Assembly: GCA_037176885.1 (NCBI GenBank) | Contig: JAWWNJ010000048.1 | Span: 1,513,733 to 1,577,732 of the forward strand | DNA: 64,000 bases | Source: Favolaschia claudopus | Lineage: Eukaryota > Basidiomycota > Agaricomycetes > Agaricales > Mycenaceae | Reading direction: 5' to 3' | Shown here: positions 34,718 to 46,119 of the stretch, piece after piece | Layout of the letters: every line of letters begins with the position of its first letter | Numbering within the stretch: the first letter of the stretch is position 1 | The notes under the pieces: model-generated | The model's database searches: none | The model's input: the letters and a program-made list of their open reading frames with translations, nothing else | Told to the model about the DNA's origin: nothing | Translations under genes and position numbers: made by a program

Positions 34718-35881
34718 ATGGAAGTTGTGATGCCGAAGTTGCCCTACAAGCCGAGGACGCTGCGAAAGCCCGCTGTCGAAGCACAGCCGGCGATCGTGGA
34801 GACCAAGGAAAAGGAGCGGGAGGAGACAGAAGAACAAAATGGCACTCAGCCGCCGGAACTTCCGTATAGGAACGTTCCCCCGGTCAAGCCAGCCAAAAGG
34901 CCCAACGAACCTAGAGTTCGGCCGGCGGGAAATCCGCAGGCGGCGGCCAACGAAAAGAACTACGAGTTGAAGGCGCCCGTAGAGGACCAGGAAGATGAGG
35001 AGGTCGAATCCTTGATAAAGGAGATCTTTGGAAACCTGGAAATAGCACTCCCGCTAGGGAGGCTGTTCGCTCTCAGCCCGAAGTTGCTGCGTCAGGCTAA
35101 GGCGTTGCTCTCGAAGAAGAGAGTCTCGCCCGCTGTTCGAGTCACCCTCGAGCAATTGATTAGCCACGCAGAGAAAGAAGCCGACGAAGATGATGAGTCC
35201 TCCAGCGTAGCCTTGGAGGACCTCCCTTACGAAGCATTAGTTCAGGTCTCAACTGTGGCCGATGGACTCATGCCAGCGGGAGCTCTCATCACTGTCGACC
35301 CGGCAGTGCAATATTGGCAGTCGGTAGCCGATGGTGAGCAGGTGAGAGAAATCTTCGTCGCGATCTCCGAAGCTTCTGCTGGAGAATCAGCGGCCCTGAG
35401 AGTGGTCTTCCCGCTCATTCATGGAGCCGCCGAAGTCGAATGCATTCTGGATGGTGGATCGCAGATCGTGTCCATGGCCCTGTCGGTAGCCACCGAGCTA
35501 GGAGTCAGCTGGGACCCCGATAACTGTATCCACATGATGAGCGCCAACGGGCAAACCGAAAAGTCAGTCGGTCTGGCAAGGAACGTCCCCTTCAGGTTCG
35601 GCGATATGACTGTGTACCTACAAGTGCATGTTATACGGAACCCGGCATACAAAGTGCTGCTGGGGCGGCCCTTCGAAATTCTGACCGCCAGCGGTATCAA
35701 AAATACTTCTGACGGGAACCAGTTCCTGACTCTGACCGACCCCTCCACTTCTAAGCGGGTGGTCGTCCCTACCTTCCCCAGAGGTCAGCGGCGGCAGGTG
35801 CGGCGCGTACAAAACGATGCGCCACCGGCTGCGCAGGCGAGCGGCGAAGAGGAACAAAATTTTCAGAATTCGAGGAGTTGA
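34718..35881 (+). CDS. Aspartic protease region of element B (pro)
   Basis: Lies in the -1 frame relative to gag, and the frame is open without stop from 34622, so a -1 shift at the CATTTTTAG end of gag would give a Gag-Pro fusion; 34718 is the first ATG. The N-terminal half is charged. Protease core around 35395-35700: active-site D-G-G at 35450 (ILDGGSQIVSM) where element A has D-S-G, followed by VLLGRPFEI. Intact over its length. The end overlaps pol by a slippery heptamer at 35857. Confidence 0.8.
   Translation: MEVVMPKLPYKPRTLRKPAVEAQPAIVETKEKEREETEEQNGTQPPELPYRNVPPVKPAKRPNEPRVRPAGNPQAAANEKNYELKAPVEDQEDEEVESLIKEIFGNLEIALPLGRLFALSPKLLRQAKALLSKKRVSPAVRVTLEQLISHAEKEADEDDESSSVALEDLPYEALVQVSTVADGLMPAGALITVDPAVQYWQSVADGEQVREIFVAISEASAGESAALRVVFPLIHGAAEVECILDGGSQIVSMALSVATELGVSWDPDNCIHMMSANGQTEKSVGLARNVPFRFGDMTVYLQVHVIRNPAYKVLLGRPFEILTASGIKNTSDGNQFLTLTDPSTSKRVVVPTFPRGQRRQVRRVQNDAPPAAQASGEEEQNFQNSRS
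35857..35863 (+). promoter_or_regulatory. -1 frameshift site, pro/pol (B)
   Basis: Reads A AAT TTT in the pro frame, matching the canonical X XXY YYZ slip pattern. Pol is in the -1 frame, overlaps pro, and has no ATG start. The pro frame stops shortly afterwards (TGA 35879-35881). Element A has GGATTTT at the same place. Confidence 0.75.
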
Positions 35882-36182
35882 TTAACCATCAAGGAGAGTT
35901 AGCGGTTCAGATAGAACTGGACGAAAATAATGTTCCTAGAATTTGCGCTTTGATGAAATCTGGAGAAGAGGGGTTTTCGATGGCCGAGACGAAAATGGCC
36001 TACCTAGCGGCTGCCATGCCAGAAGTTGATGACAAACCCGCTGCTCAGCTATTCCAAGAATATAATGAGCAGCTGACAGAAGGAAAGGAAGTCGGCGAAT
36101 CCTATGTAGCCATCGTAGCTAATATAACGGATAAAGTCAGAGAGAAACTGAAGGACCCAGTCGCTGTGTTCATGACAGCCGG
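35861..36182 (+). pseudogene. pol: Pol of element B, N-terminal fragment
   Basis: Entered from pro by -1 shift; codes for the pre-RT linker (AETKMAYLAAAMPEVDD), homologous to the start of A Pol (QMAYLMASQQSF). It is cut at 36183 by a reversed solo LTR of family A and resumes in the same phase at 38246 after the duplicated CCGG. Confidence 0.8.
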
Positions 36183-38241
36183 TGAAACGCTGCACTTGAA
36201 TATATCGATATGAAGCGCAGAGTCTGATGCAGCAGAGATACTCCACTGCAAAATACAATACACCTCAACCAACACACACACACAACACTCCAACAATATC
36301 TATATACTCAACAAGATACACCCAAGCGCTTCCTGATGAGTTCGTGGGGTCCAATCCGAAATCCAGATGTGGCAATCCACTGAGTTTAACAGAGAAACTC
36401 AAAACATTGACACAGTTGAATTGCGCAGTGCGATTCACGGTCAAATCGCTCCGCGGAAAGCTCAACACTAACGCAACAACAACTATAGCTACACCGCCAA
36501 CGTCCGCGGAGCCATCGTATTTAAAACGGGTGGATACAAGACGAAAGAGGTATTTCGTCAGGGCGAATATGAATATAGTCGACACCAGCCAATTGCTAGA
36601 AATGTCTATACACGCACTTCTTACAGTCTCTTTACTGTAGACCTAGACTTCCAATTTCTAGGCACCTTTGACACTCCTTTATATAGCACAAGCCTCCAAG
36701 AGCACTAATCGTTTCCCGTCAGGTTATGTGCAGGCAATTCCTCGACACAATGCGTCAGCGGATGAGTCGTCTACTCTCTTCAACTTGGGGAGATGCTATC
36801 TCACTCTAAAGCACACTTCTGCTTCACACCGAACTTGACAGTCCGCGGGTTAAGGGACCAATCTAACGCAACACTTGGTACGAATGGGGGCGAGCAATGC
36901 TCAAGCGGGCCAAGTCCGTGGAAGGTTAACTGGGTTGGCTATGCCACGACAAAGTCACTCTAATGCAAAGCTCCATGGGTGAGCACTTTGAAATGCACTT
37001 GCGCACTCAAACTTTAACAAGACACAAGGACACTTCATTTTAAAGACAAGTGATTACTGAAGTAATTAAACCCCTTCACTGCTGCCTGAGCACCACTGCA
37101 GCGTCGCTCTCGACGGGTCTACATGGTCTGCTGGCGAGCAGGTACAAAACTGGCTCCTTATATACCTTTTTACAAGTACAAAACATGTGATAATCAAAAC
37201 AGATAGAATAATCGAAATTGTCCAATGCCGGGTGGATTCCTCATGATCCCTGGCTCTCAGGCCATCAAAACGACGTCAGACGGCACCTTTCCTATGGCAA
37301 TGAGGTGGCCTACATGCCGGGGGAAGCCGCTGACTCAAAACATCTGACCAAAAGTCCAGACAGTTGATCCAGTCAGTTCTAGACCGGATCCAGCCCATGG
37401 ACCTTGATCCCAACACATCTAGACCTCATCAGATCATTGAGACGACATTGAAGTGTCCCTAATGAACTGCCAACTCGAAATATAGTTCCGCGGGAGACTG
37501 TCAAAGTGTCAACCATAATTAAAGTTGAACTCCGGCAGTCTGCACTCCAATCGAACTTGAACTATAAATCACTGTAGATACCTCTGCACCTCAGAACTCC
37601 TCTGTAGGTCGCCAAAGGGTCTACCCACACTCTAGCCACTTGATATCCATCAAGCAAGGCCCCGCGGACCTTCAACTCCAGCCAAACTTGAACATCGGTT
37701 GTCGTTCGAATACGAACAATTCAATAAGTCCAGAATGACTTCAACCAAAATTCTGGGAATGCGTCCAGCTATGTGTAAAGGTCCCTCGGACCTTCCTACA
37801 CACTCTACACCCTCAGCCGAGTCCCCGCGGACCAGCCATCAAGGATCAAATTGCTATCTCTGACTCAAATCAGATACTCCAGGCGAACGGATTCATATCT
37901 CCAGTTCTAAAGCTAATGCCATTGCAACGCAAGTGCGCAGGGGTGCTCCATAGTCCGTTTGACATAGCTACCCTCCCGCGGACCTGCTTACGTAACAGTC
38001 TAGCGCTCAACCAAGTTGAACCAAGTCATCTCGGACTCAATCTATGCAGCCGTTGGTTCCCTTGTGAGGATCCTTCAACTAATGAATGTGACGGGCTTTG
38101 GGCTGTATAGCACTGGACAGAGGTACTGACCGCCTATTGCAAGTCGAGTAGAGCTATAGTCATAGCGGGTGATTGAGTGTTTAGGGCCGCATCTGACTTA
38201 TAATAGCTAGATTTAACGCGCAAATTTGTACACGCGTATCA
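36183..38241 (-). repeat. Solo LTR of the A family, reversed, in pol of B
   Basis: The reverse complement runs TGATACGCGTG to GCGTTTCA, matching the LTR A ends, and keeps the TATA block. The duplication CCGG is at 36179-36182 and 38242-38245 (CCGGT if counted as five). At 2059 bp it is longer than LTR A (~1.84 kb) and clearly diverged, roughly 85-90% where I compared, so it belongs to another subfamily. It still carries about seven CCGCGG motifs. No gene within. Confidence 0.88.
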
Positions 38242-38245
38242 CCGG

Positions 38246-41200
38246 TGCCGATGTTGAGTCGCTCAAACAAGAGCGGTCTCGGCATTCAGCGGGGGAGCGC
38301 TGTCAGTGCTGTGACTACGCCGATTGGGTAGTGCCCGGGTTCGAACACAACGAAACGAAAGTGGTGTTGATGGAGGAAATCGTTCCCGAGGATCACCCGC
38401 CTGAAGTCGAGGTGAAGGAGGTGTTCTCGAAGAAATACAAGCCGGTAGCGCTGAAAGTAAAGCCGGTCCTCGAGCCGCTCCCTCCCGAGTTCAGGATAGA
38501 AAGAAATATCATTGGGGATCCGTTGCAGAATCTCGTCCCGCTAGACCCTCACCCGCCAGAGTTCGTCCCCGTAGGGAGGTACACAGCGGAAAGGAAAGCG
38601 GTTGTGGACGAGCTGCATAATGATGGGGTTCTTAAATGATGAGGAGATGAAGCTGGTTCATCACATGTTATCTATACACGAAAATACGGTAGCATGGGAT
38701 GACAGCGAACGAGGAACTTTCAGGACGGATTTCTTCCCGCCAGTCAAGTTCCCGGTGAAGGCAGACCATAAGGTCTGGGTGGAAAGAAATATTCCCATCC
38801 CGCCGGGACAGCTGGAAGAAGTCTGCAAGGTACTTAGGGCGAGTATCGACGCCAATATCTACGAACCGTCCAACGGCTCGTACCGCACGAAGTACTTTGG
38901 AGTTCTGAAGAGTGATAAGAAGTCAATTCGGTTAGTGCATTCGTTGGAGCCGCTGAACGCGGTAACCATTGCGCACTCTGGGGTGCCTCCCGGCGCCGCG
39001 GATCTAGCCGAACATTTCGCAGGAAGGGCTTGTGGGTCCACGTCGTTTGATCTTTATTCTGGGTACAACCACCGGCTGATTGACCCGGAATCTCGAGATT
39101 ACACGACCTTCCAAACTCTGTTTGGGGCGCTTCGATTCGTAAGATTGCCGCAGGGTTGGACCAACTCGGTGCCGATCTTCCACGAAGACGTAACCTACAT
39201 CCTGCGAGATGAAATTCCTGCAGTTACCCGGCCGTATATAGATGACGTGCCTGTCGCCGGCGGCTTCACTCGATATGAGAAGCCTGACGGGACGTACGAG
39301 ACCATCCAGAGAACCCGCTGATAAGGGTCTTTGTGTGGTTACACTTGGTAGACTGCAACCGGGTACTTACCCGGCTAGCCTATTCTGGGGCGACTGTAAG
39401 CGGGAAGAAGTTGCAGATTTGCCGGGGAACCTTTAAGGTGGTCGGCCATGTCTGCTCATACGAGGGCATGCGCCCGGATGAAGATAGAATCGGCGTCATT
39501 GAGCGTTGGGGCCCGCTGAAGGATCCACGATGTGAAAGCCTTTCTGGGAACTGTGGGCGTTATGAGGATGTTCATCCAAGACTACACGGTCAAGGCTGAA
39601 CCGATTCAGAAGCTCACCCGGAAAGAAGTCATATTCGAGTGGGGCCCGCCCCAAGACGCCTGTATGAAAGTTTTGAAGAAGGCTTTGCGAGAATGTCCCG
39701 CGCTTAGACCTATAAGATATGAATGGGACAACCGAAGTGGTGCTGGCGGTTGATACATCGTACCTTGGAGTTGGAGTGCATGTGTACCAGCGGGATCCTT
39801 TGGACCTAAATAAGCGGTACTATGCCGCTTCAGCTCCATACCTTTGAATGACCGGGAGTCGAGGTATTCTCAGCCCAAGCGGGAATTGTTTGGCTTGAAG
39901 AGGGCGCTAGACCATATGCAGTATTGGCTGTTGGGCTGCCGCAAGCTGGTCGTCGAGACCGACGCACAATACCTCAAAGGCATGTTGGATCACCCGGGAA
40001 TGGGACCCAACGCTACGATCAACCGCTGGATCGAGGAAATCTTAATGTTTCATTTCACTCTGAAGCATGTACCGGGCAAGACTTTCGGGCCAGATGGACT
40101 CTCCCCGCCGGCGTATTCAGCCGGGGGATCCAGAGTATGATCATCCAGAAGACGAGTTCGATAATAACGAGCCGCCGGGTCTTCATCCTGAAAGTAGCGC
40201 TTGGCCGCCTCTCAAGAATTTCGAGGATTTCAAGCACGATATTGACACCCGAGGTGGCTATATGGTAGCTGAATTGGCGGGAGATGAGGCTCGGTCAGCC
40301 GCTGACTTCGAAACGACGCCGAACAGGCCTGGGCTTACACCCGCCTTAGTAGAGAATATGTTTTCGAAGTCTTCTCTCAGTCAAAGGGTGACGACAAGCC
40401 AGTAGGCGAGCCGCTGATCCCTGACCTCGAATTGAAATACGACCCGACGAAGCGGGAACCGTATTCTGAAGACCAACGATCTGTAGCGGCGAAGCTAGCG
40501 GACGAGCGGCTGCTCCTCATGAAGGAGTGGCGGCGAAACACCCTGGCTCGCCCGGATGGCATGAACGACAAGGAATACAAAGCTTTCTTGCGATTCGCCA
40601 CCGGCTTCTTCGAGGATGCGGATGGAAACTCTATCATAAATCCACAACGGGGAGCGCACATCAGTTGGTGGTAGACAAAGAACACCGAATGTATATGATG
40701 CGAGCGGCTCATGATAGCCTAGCTCATCGCGGCGTCTTTGCTACCAAATCCTTGATAGAAATGCGCTTCTGGTGGCCTGAGATGGAGCGGGATGTCACTT
40801 GGTACATTGAGACTTGCGAATTGTGTCAATTGAGGCAAAGGACTTTATTAAAGATCCCGCCCGTTGTCACTCATACCCCTTCGCTCTTCCAGGTGGTACA
40901 CGTCGACGTGATGGTCGTTGGTACTCCTTCCAACGGCTTCAATAAAATTGTCGACGCCCGCTGCTCTCTCAGCAGCTACATAGAAGCGCGGCCGATAAAG
41001 AACGAGAATGCCAGAACGCTGGCCTTGTTCTTACTTGAAGATGTGATTTGTAGGTGGGGTTGCCCGGAGGAACTGGTAACAGATAATGCGCCGGCCTTCC
41101 TAGCGGCCGTAGCCTACCTTGAGTCTAAGTACGGCATCAGAAATATCAGAGTTTCGCCGTATAATTCTCAAGCCAACGGGAAAGTCGAAAATGGGCATTT

Positions 41201-41914
41201 CTCGATGAGGCAATCCTTATGGAAAGCCACTGGCGGGAATCCCAGCAAGTGGTACTGGTTCTTCCCGCAGATGTTGTGGGCTGACCGGGTCACTATTCGA
41301 CGAGGAACGGGTTGTTCACCCTACTTTATGGTAACGGGCGCACATCCAATCCTCCCGCTGGATATAGAAGAAGCGACTTGGCTAGTGCATCTGCCCGGCA
41401 GGACTCTAACGACCGCTGAGTAATCGGCTATCGAGCCCAGGCTCTGGCTAAGCACGCCACTCACGTCGAACAGATGAGGGAGCGGGTCACCGACGAGAAG
41501 CGAGCGAATTTGCGCCGGTATGAGATAGCACATAAACATACTATCGAAGATTACCATTTCGAGCCGGGAGACTTGGTGCTCATCAGGAATACGACCGTTG
41601 AGAAATCGCTGAATACGAAGATGGCCGCCAGATACCTGGGACCAGTAATTATCATCCGGCGTACGAAAGGTGGAAGTTATATCGTGGCGGAGATGGACGG
41701 CTCTGTCTTTCAATCAAAGATTGCTCAGTTCAGGGTAGTCCCCTTCGAGCAGCGGCGCTCTATCAAGCTGCCCGCTGACATTCACGACTTAATTGACCTC
41801 TCGGCCGAGACGCTGGAGAAGATGGTCCAGGAGGAAGACGGTTATTCTGGAGATGACTTCCAATTCGGGAATGTAAGGTTAACCCCCAGCGGCCAGCAGA
41901 AGGATGAGCCGTGA
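38246..41914 (+). pseudogene. pol: Pol of element B: RT, RNase H, integrase, with many frameshifts
   Basis: RT is at 38750-39330 with YIDD near 39235 (RPYIDDVPVAGG). RNase H is at 39740-40110 (AVDTSY, KRELFG, VETDAQY, PDGLS). Integrase zinc domain is at 40680-40840 (H near 40687 and 40725, C-x2-C near 40815). The catalytic core has Asp in VVHVDVMVVG, Asp in VTDNAPAF and Glu in NGKVENGH (40900-41200). A C-terminal GGSY-V-E-DG domain ends at TGA 41914. One-base shifts appear near 38625, 39308, 39525, 39732, 39840, 40103, 40405, 40650 and 41420. All catalytic residues are still present in one frame or another, so the damage is recent or is sequencing error. Confidence 0.88.
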
Positions 41915-41979
41915 GGTGTCCGAAACGATTGAGCCAGTACCGAGGATTCTGAAGAAAGGGGGACCCGCTGGGGGGGGAA

Positions 41980-42660
41980 TTTGAACTCACGGCCGCGAAC
42001 TGTCACAGTGACGGTGTGACGGTGTGGTACCCCTATGATATCGCTATTAAATTGTGGACTGGTATCTCTTCGTTCTTCTATAGGTAACGTGTGTAGGTGG
42101 ATCGGTGTTACGTTTTGCGCGTGGTCGCAAGTTCGATCCTCGCCCTTGTGTTTTTATTTCGTCACCAAACAACTGTAGCATATATTTAATTTGAGCCGCG
42201 CGGCGAGCGCTAGCTCCACGCAGTGGGCCTCCGCGGCGAGCGGAAAGCGCCGCGCAGCGGTCGGGGTCTGGGGTGGAAAACCCCAGCCGTCCGGGCCGGC
42301 GCCCGCAACATAGTACCACTCACAAAACAAAGGAAAAAAGTCTATTCAACACGAAAATACAGCGGCAAGTACTCCGAAATTTTGGAGCTGCTTCCGGTCG
42401 GTCAACAAGAAAATTGTCATACACGCCGCGCGGCAGCTCCACGCAGTGGTGCGCCGCAAATGTCGGCGGGGGATGACAATTTTTGCGTTGACCGACCGGA
42501 AGCAGTGGAAAAATTGAGGGAAAACAGCGCGCTGGTATGCAAGATAACAGATGTGTGCCAGTGGAAGGGCAATTCCAGCAAAAAAAGGCCGGCCTGGGGT
42601 AAGCAGAGGGAAATTGAGTTCGCGAATGTGACGGCGTGACAGTCACAGTTCGCGGCGTGG
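41980..42660. mobile_element. Small composite insert with inverted ends, tRNA-like head and hairpin
   Basis: CCGCGAACTGT near 41992 is answered by ACAGTTCGCGG at about 42644-42654. Inside are a tRNA-like promoter stretch (42085-42140) and a 32-bp inverted repeat with ~50-bp loop (42389-42420 and 42473-42504, about 29 of 32 matching). Composition differs from the flanks. No clear target duplication was found, so limits are approximate. It lies between B pol and the first antisense gene. Confidence 0.45.
42085..42140 (+). ncRNA. tRNA-like internal promoter, possible SINE head
   Basis: GGTCGCAAGTTCGATCC (ending 42139) matches a tRNA variable-loop and T-arm with a B box; GTGTAGGTGGATCGG at 42091-42105 is a weak A-box match at plausible spacing. 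The acceptor stem does not pair, so not a functional tRNA. A tRNA-derived SINE is the likely source. Confidence 0.4.
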
Positions 42661-42697
42661 GTTTGGTCTTCCGCTGGGGGAGCTCTTTAGGAACGAG

Positions 42698-43940
42698 TCA
42701 GGGAACATGAGCATCGACGCCGGCAGAGGAGGACTCGGGGAAGTCGCGAAGGCGAGCCGAGATCTTCTCTCCTTCGTCGAGGAGCTGCTCGCGCCGGGCC
42801 AGAGAGCTACGAAGGTTCTCGTGGATGACCGCCAGCTCGACCATGATGAAATACATCCGCTTGCGCAAGGCAAGGTGGTTGCTCATGAACTCGGTACCCA
42901 TCTCAACGACGCTAGCGGCCTCGTCGACAACAGCACCTGAAGCGGGTGCCGAAGCGTAAAACTCAGCCGTTGCTGTAATAACATTCAGCGGGAAACCACT
43001 AACAATGGACGGGAAACTCACCGTTGGTGAGGAAGGAGTCCTCGTGGAACGGGTTGTTGTCGATGCGAGCGCGCTTGTTGCCTTTGCCCTTCTTAGCGGG
43101 GGCCGGGCTATGCTGAAAGATTGAAATGAATGACAGAAGCTAAAGCAGAAATAACGTGCGACTTACAGCGCGCGCACCCTTCTTGCCCGCCAGGGGCTGA
43201 TTTAGCCTTGGGACCGGTAGGGGGAGCCTTGGGAGCGGGGACATGCTCATCGTCAACGAGCATCTGGGTGAACAAACACCCAACGGCGATGATAGAAGTG
43301 TCAATCGTCAGCTCTACACAGGCCAGCTGTTAAACGAAAGAACGAACCTCGTCAGCACCGATGGTGGTGAGAGCGGGCGATGGAGCACGAACGGTGCCTT
43401 CGTCCTCGTCCTCAGACTCGGGTTCACCCTGAGACCGCCCGCGAGTACTCTTCTAGCGGGGGGATGGTTGTGAGTCAATGGTGAGCACGGCAATAAAAGT
43501 TAGTGAAACCGACCCGGGTCCCCTTGGAAGAAGAAACGGTGGAGACGGGCGGGATCGCCTTCTTGGAACGGTCTTCGTGAATGGCCTTGGTGATCCGCCG
43601 CAGGGCATCGTACCCAGCGGGGAAGGTCACGTCCCGTTTACCATCCGGGTCGTACAAGGAGTGGTAATATTCACGCGAGGTGAAGATTGCCTCACGAAGA
43701 ACCGCGCTCTTGTCTTCCAAAATGAAAGGCATGAGCGGGGGAAGGCGCGCCTATGAACGAAAGAATAATGTTAACAAAACGAGACTGGTCAATGTAGCCG
43801 GCGGCTCTTACGAGAATCTCGGCGACGTCCTTGAGCTGGTTTTTACGAGACTCGGGCGGCGAATACTTGACGAGGTTGGCGGCAACGTCCATAGCCTTGA
43901 GGAAATCGGCTTTGACGGTGTTGTAATCGTTTTGAGACAT
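42698..43940 (-). CDS. Antisense gene epsilon of element B, spliced, unknown function
   Basis: ATG at 43940 (MSQNDYNTVKADFLKA). The first exon is helical; after a GTAAGA..ATAG intron, exon 2 reads PFILEDKSAVLREAIF and continues to about 43510. Later exons carry an acidic patch (SEDEDEG), KAPPTGPKAK, a Lys-rich patch (KKGKGNKRARID) and a helical C-terminus (NHLALRKRMYFIMVELAVIHENLRS, in part) ending TGA 42698. A TATA-like TATAAG lies about 70 bases upstream. It is the last of five minus-strand genes. Position in the block is like gene A2, but similarity is too weak to call homology by eye. Confidence 0.5.
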
Positions 43941-44360
43941 TTTGGAGGAAGCAGAGTAAAGACAGTAGACGAGGCTGGGGGGTATACCCGTCCGCCCGCT
44001 GCTTCTTATACTCGAGCGGCAGTAATTAACGCCGTAAGGATATTTTGGACAAAATTTGGTCAACGGCCGAACTTGGATTACCATTTATGGTAGATGCACG
44101 CGCCGGTGGCGCAGAAAATTATTTCAAACGCACCCGATCGTTCCGTGGCACGAAAATTTGCTGCCGGGGAACCTGAATTTCCTCTGATCGATCAACTGGG
44201 GACAGTTGAGATTTCTGAAAGGGGGAGAGGTGGGTCACCTAGCACGTCATTTGAGGGCAGCGGGCACATCTTTACCAAGAAATAAATGTTTCCAAGGCCT
44301 CACATGGGGCGGGAGTGTGTGTTATCGGAACGAACTATCCGAAAGTACATGTGCCTGTAT
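43941..44360. other. Spacer between antisense genes delta and epsilon
   Basis: No gene recognised. Holds the likely epsilon promoter (TATAAG on the minus strand at 44005-44010) and an AGCGGG motif at 44258. Confidence 0.4.
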
Positions 44361-44990
44361 CTACACTGCCCGCATCCTAGCCGGAAGATCCAGGAAAAGA
44401 TTATTGGCGAGAACGTCTAACCGCTCGCGGATAACAGCAACATACGCAGCCGGGAGATTAGCCGTTTTGGCCTCCTGAAGAAGATGGAAAACCAAGCGAG
44501 CCTCGAAGTAAAAGGACAGCCGTTGGGCTGCCTCTGCGACGTTCCGCCCGACGATTACAGAATGGTATTGTTGCCAGAATGGGAACTGCGCCAGGGTCCC
44601 CTCATGAAGGACGTCCCAAGCAGCTAGCCGTTCCTTCGTAGCCGCTAAGAAGCGAGCGGGGAATCAGTTGTGGCGCAACAGATAAGAAAGAAGTCGTCAC
44701 TTACGATCGGGACCCTCTTTGAAACGGTGCCGGCGGGCAGCAATTTCATCGGCCAGCTCAGCGGTCTGGGTGTACGAGCAGTTGTGCTTCAGCAAGTAAC
44801 AGCGGGTGCACGGCGCTCCCCACTCAGTAAACTCGCAATGAGAACGGGCGTTGAGGCACGCAGAGCATACCCGGCCAGGCTGCCGAATGATGAGGAATTA
44901 CCCGAGGCAAAATGTTCAGGAACGTACATAGTACTCCCTGAGCGGGCCGACGGGGTCATTCGGGAAGAGTGGATGTTCCAGCAAAGACAT
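44361..44990 (-). CDS. Antisense gene delta of element B: six-cysteine cluster protein
   Basis: ATG at 44990 (MSLLEHPLFPNDPVG). After an intron with acceptor TCGGCAG, exon 2 holds CSAC, then SHCEF, WGAPCTRC and HNCSY: spacing C-x2-C-x6-C-x8-C-x2-C-x6-C (about 44875-44777), which fits the fungal Zn(II)2Cys6 pattern. After a second intron the helical C-terminus reads QFPFWQQYHSVIVGRN and VIRERLDVLANN, ending TAG 44361. About 170 residues. Paralogue of beta and gamma next door, and close in the WGAPC block to gene A3 of element A. DNA or RNA binding is inferred from the cluster alone. Confidence 0.6.
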
Positions 44991-45273
44991 GAGTAGACGA
45001 CTGAAGCAAATGGGACCTTCCCGCCAGCTTAAATATCTCTCTGAGACCTGGCGGGAGCCCCAAAAACAGAGAGATCGACAGCGGGACTCATTGCACCCGA
45101 TGCTCCCGGAAGATCTGCAATACATGTGGAATATCCAACGAGGTGCTGAGCTCCCGCTGGGCAAAAACACGAGGAAGCTTTGGTTTCTAAGAAGCCTTCC
45201 TAATCGGGCAGCTTGAAACAGAGTTTTAAAGATGCAAGTTCGTTTGACAGTGGGAATATATTTCCTACTACGC

Positions 45274-46050
45274 TTACGGCCCGATGAACATAACGGGCGG
45301 GAGCCTTGCGCCGGACTGGAGGGCTACAGCGTCTAACCTATCCCGGAGGAGATCTACAATTTCCTTTCGTACGCCCGCCCCCCTTCGCGTCAAACCACAG
45401 TCCGTACAAGAAGCGTAGCTGGCCAAACCCAAGGGTGCCGAGCATGGACCGGGCGGCGAGGATGGTGCAAGTACGCACGTCAATGTACCTCTTCTCGTCG
45501 AGTCGGGCACCGGCAGCCCGGGCGTACCAGTCAAACTGAGCGATCCGTCCGGCGGAGGGAGCTAAAATTCACTAAGACCCCCGCTGAGCGGTATAAAGAT
45601 AGAAAGCAGACTTACCTGGCCGAGAGGCTAGGAGAGTGTCGCGACGACGGCTGTTCTCGGCCTGCCAGACGGACTTCTTGGTGTAGCAGCACAAGGCGGC
45701 GCGGCCTATGAACATGCAGCTGAGGCAGGCTTCACCCCACTGAATCCAGATGCAATGGCGGTAGTTCTTGAGGCAGCACTGGCATTCGTACTCCGGCTAA
45801 GAAGAGGCACCCGTCAGCGGGAGAGCACCAGGAAAGAACGAAAGACCCACAAACTGAGCCTGAAGTACGAGCTGGTACTCTGAGGGACCGGTGAAGCTCC
45901 TAAAGCGTTCTGAGTAAAAAGTCGCTGCCAAAGAAAAAGGCGGGCATCGCTCGAAGGACTCACTGGGCACCGGCCGCTATAAGTAAAATCTATAGCCGAC
46001 GGGTGAGTACCACCGGCTGCCGGACCAAAAGCTCAGGTGGAATCAGACAT
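45274..46050 (-). CDS. Antisense gene gamma of element B: six-cysteine cluster, damaged
   Basis: Exons: RPVPSESFERCPPFSL and FRSFTGPSEYQLVLQ (45990-45857); after an intron, EYECQCC, RHCIWIQWGEACLSC, AALCC (45785-45668), giving C-x2-C-x6-C-x8-C-x2-C-x8-C; then AQFDWYARAAGARLDEKRY and LRFLYGLWFDAKG. A G-run near 45385 carries a one-base shift before the ending LLRDRLDAVALQS and TAA at 45274. The start is uncertain: the ATG at 46050 meets TGA after five codons unless an indel is assumed. Same architecture as beta and delta. Confidence 0.5.
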
Positions 46051-46119
46051 CACGATAACGGCTTGCGACCGGGCAAAGAGATTTATTTGACCCTAACGGG
46101 GAAAGGCTACTAGCCTGGG

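Noticed and set aside
36227..36640. 137-codon plus-strand frame in the solo LTR
   Set aside because: Lies wholly in reversed LTR sequence and is not shared as a protein with the other LTR copies.
42085..42140. A functional tRNA gene
   Set aside because: T-arm and B box fit but acceptor and D arms do not pair; better read as a SINE-type remnant.
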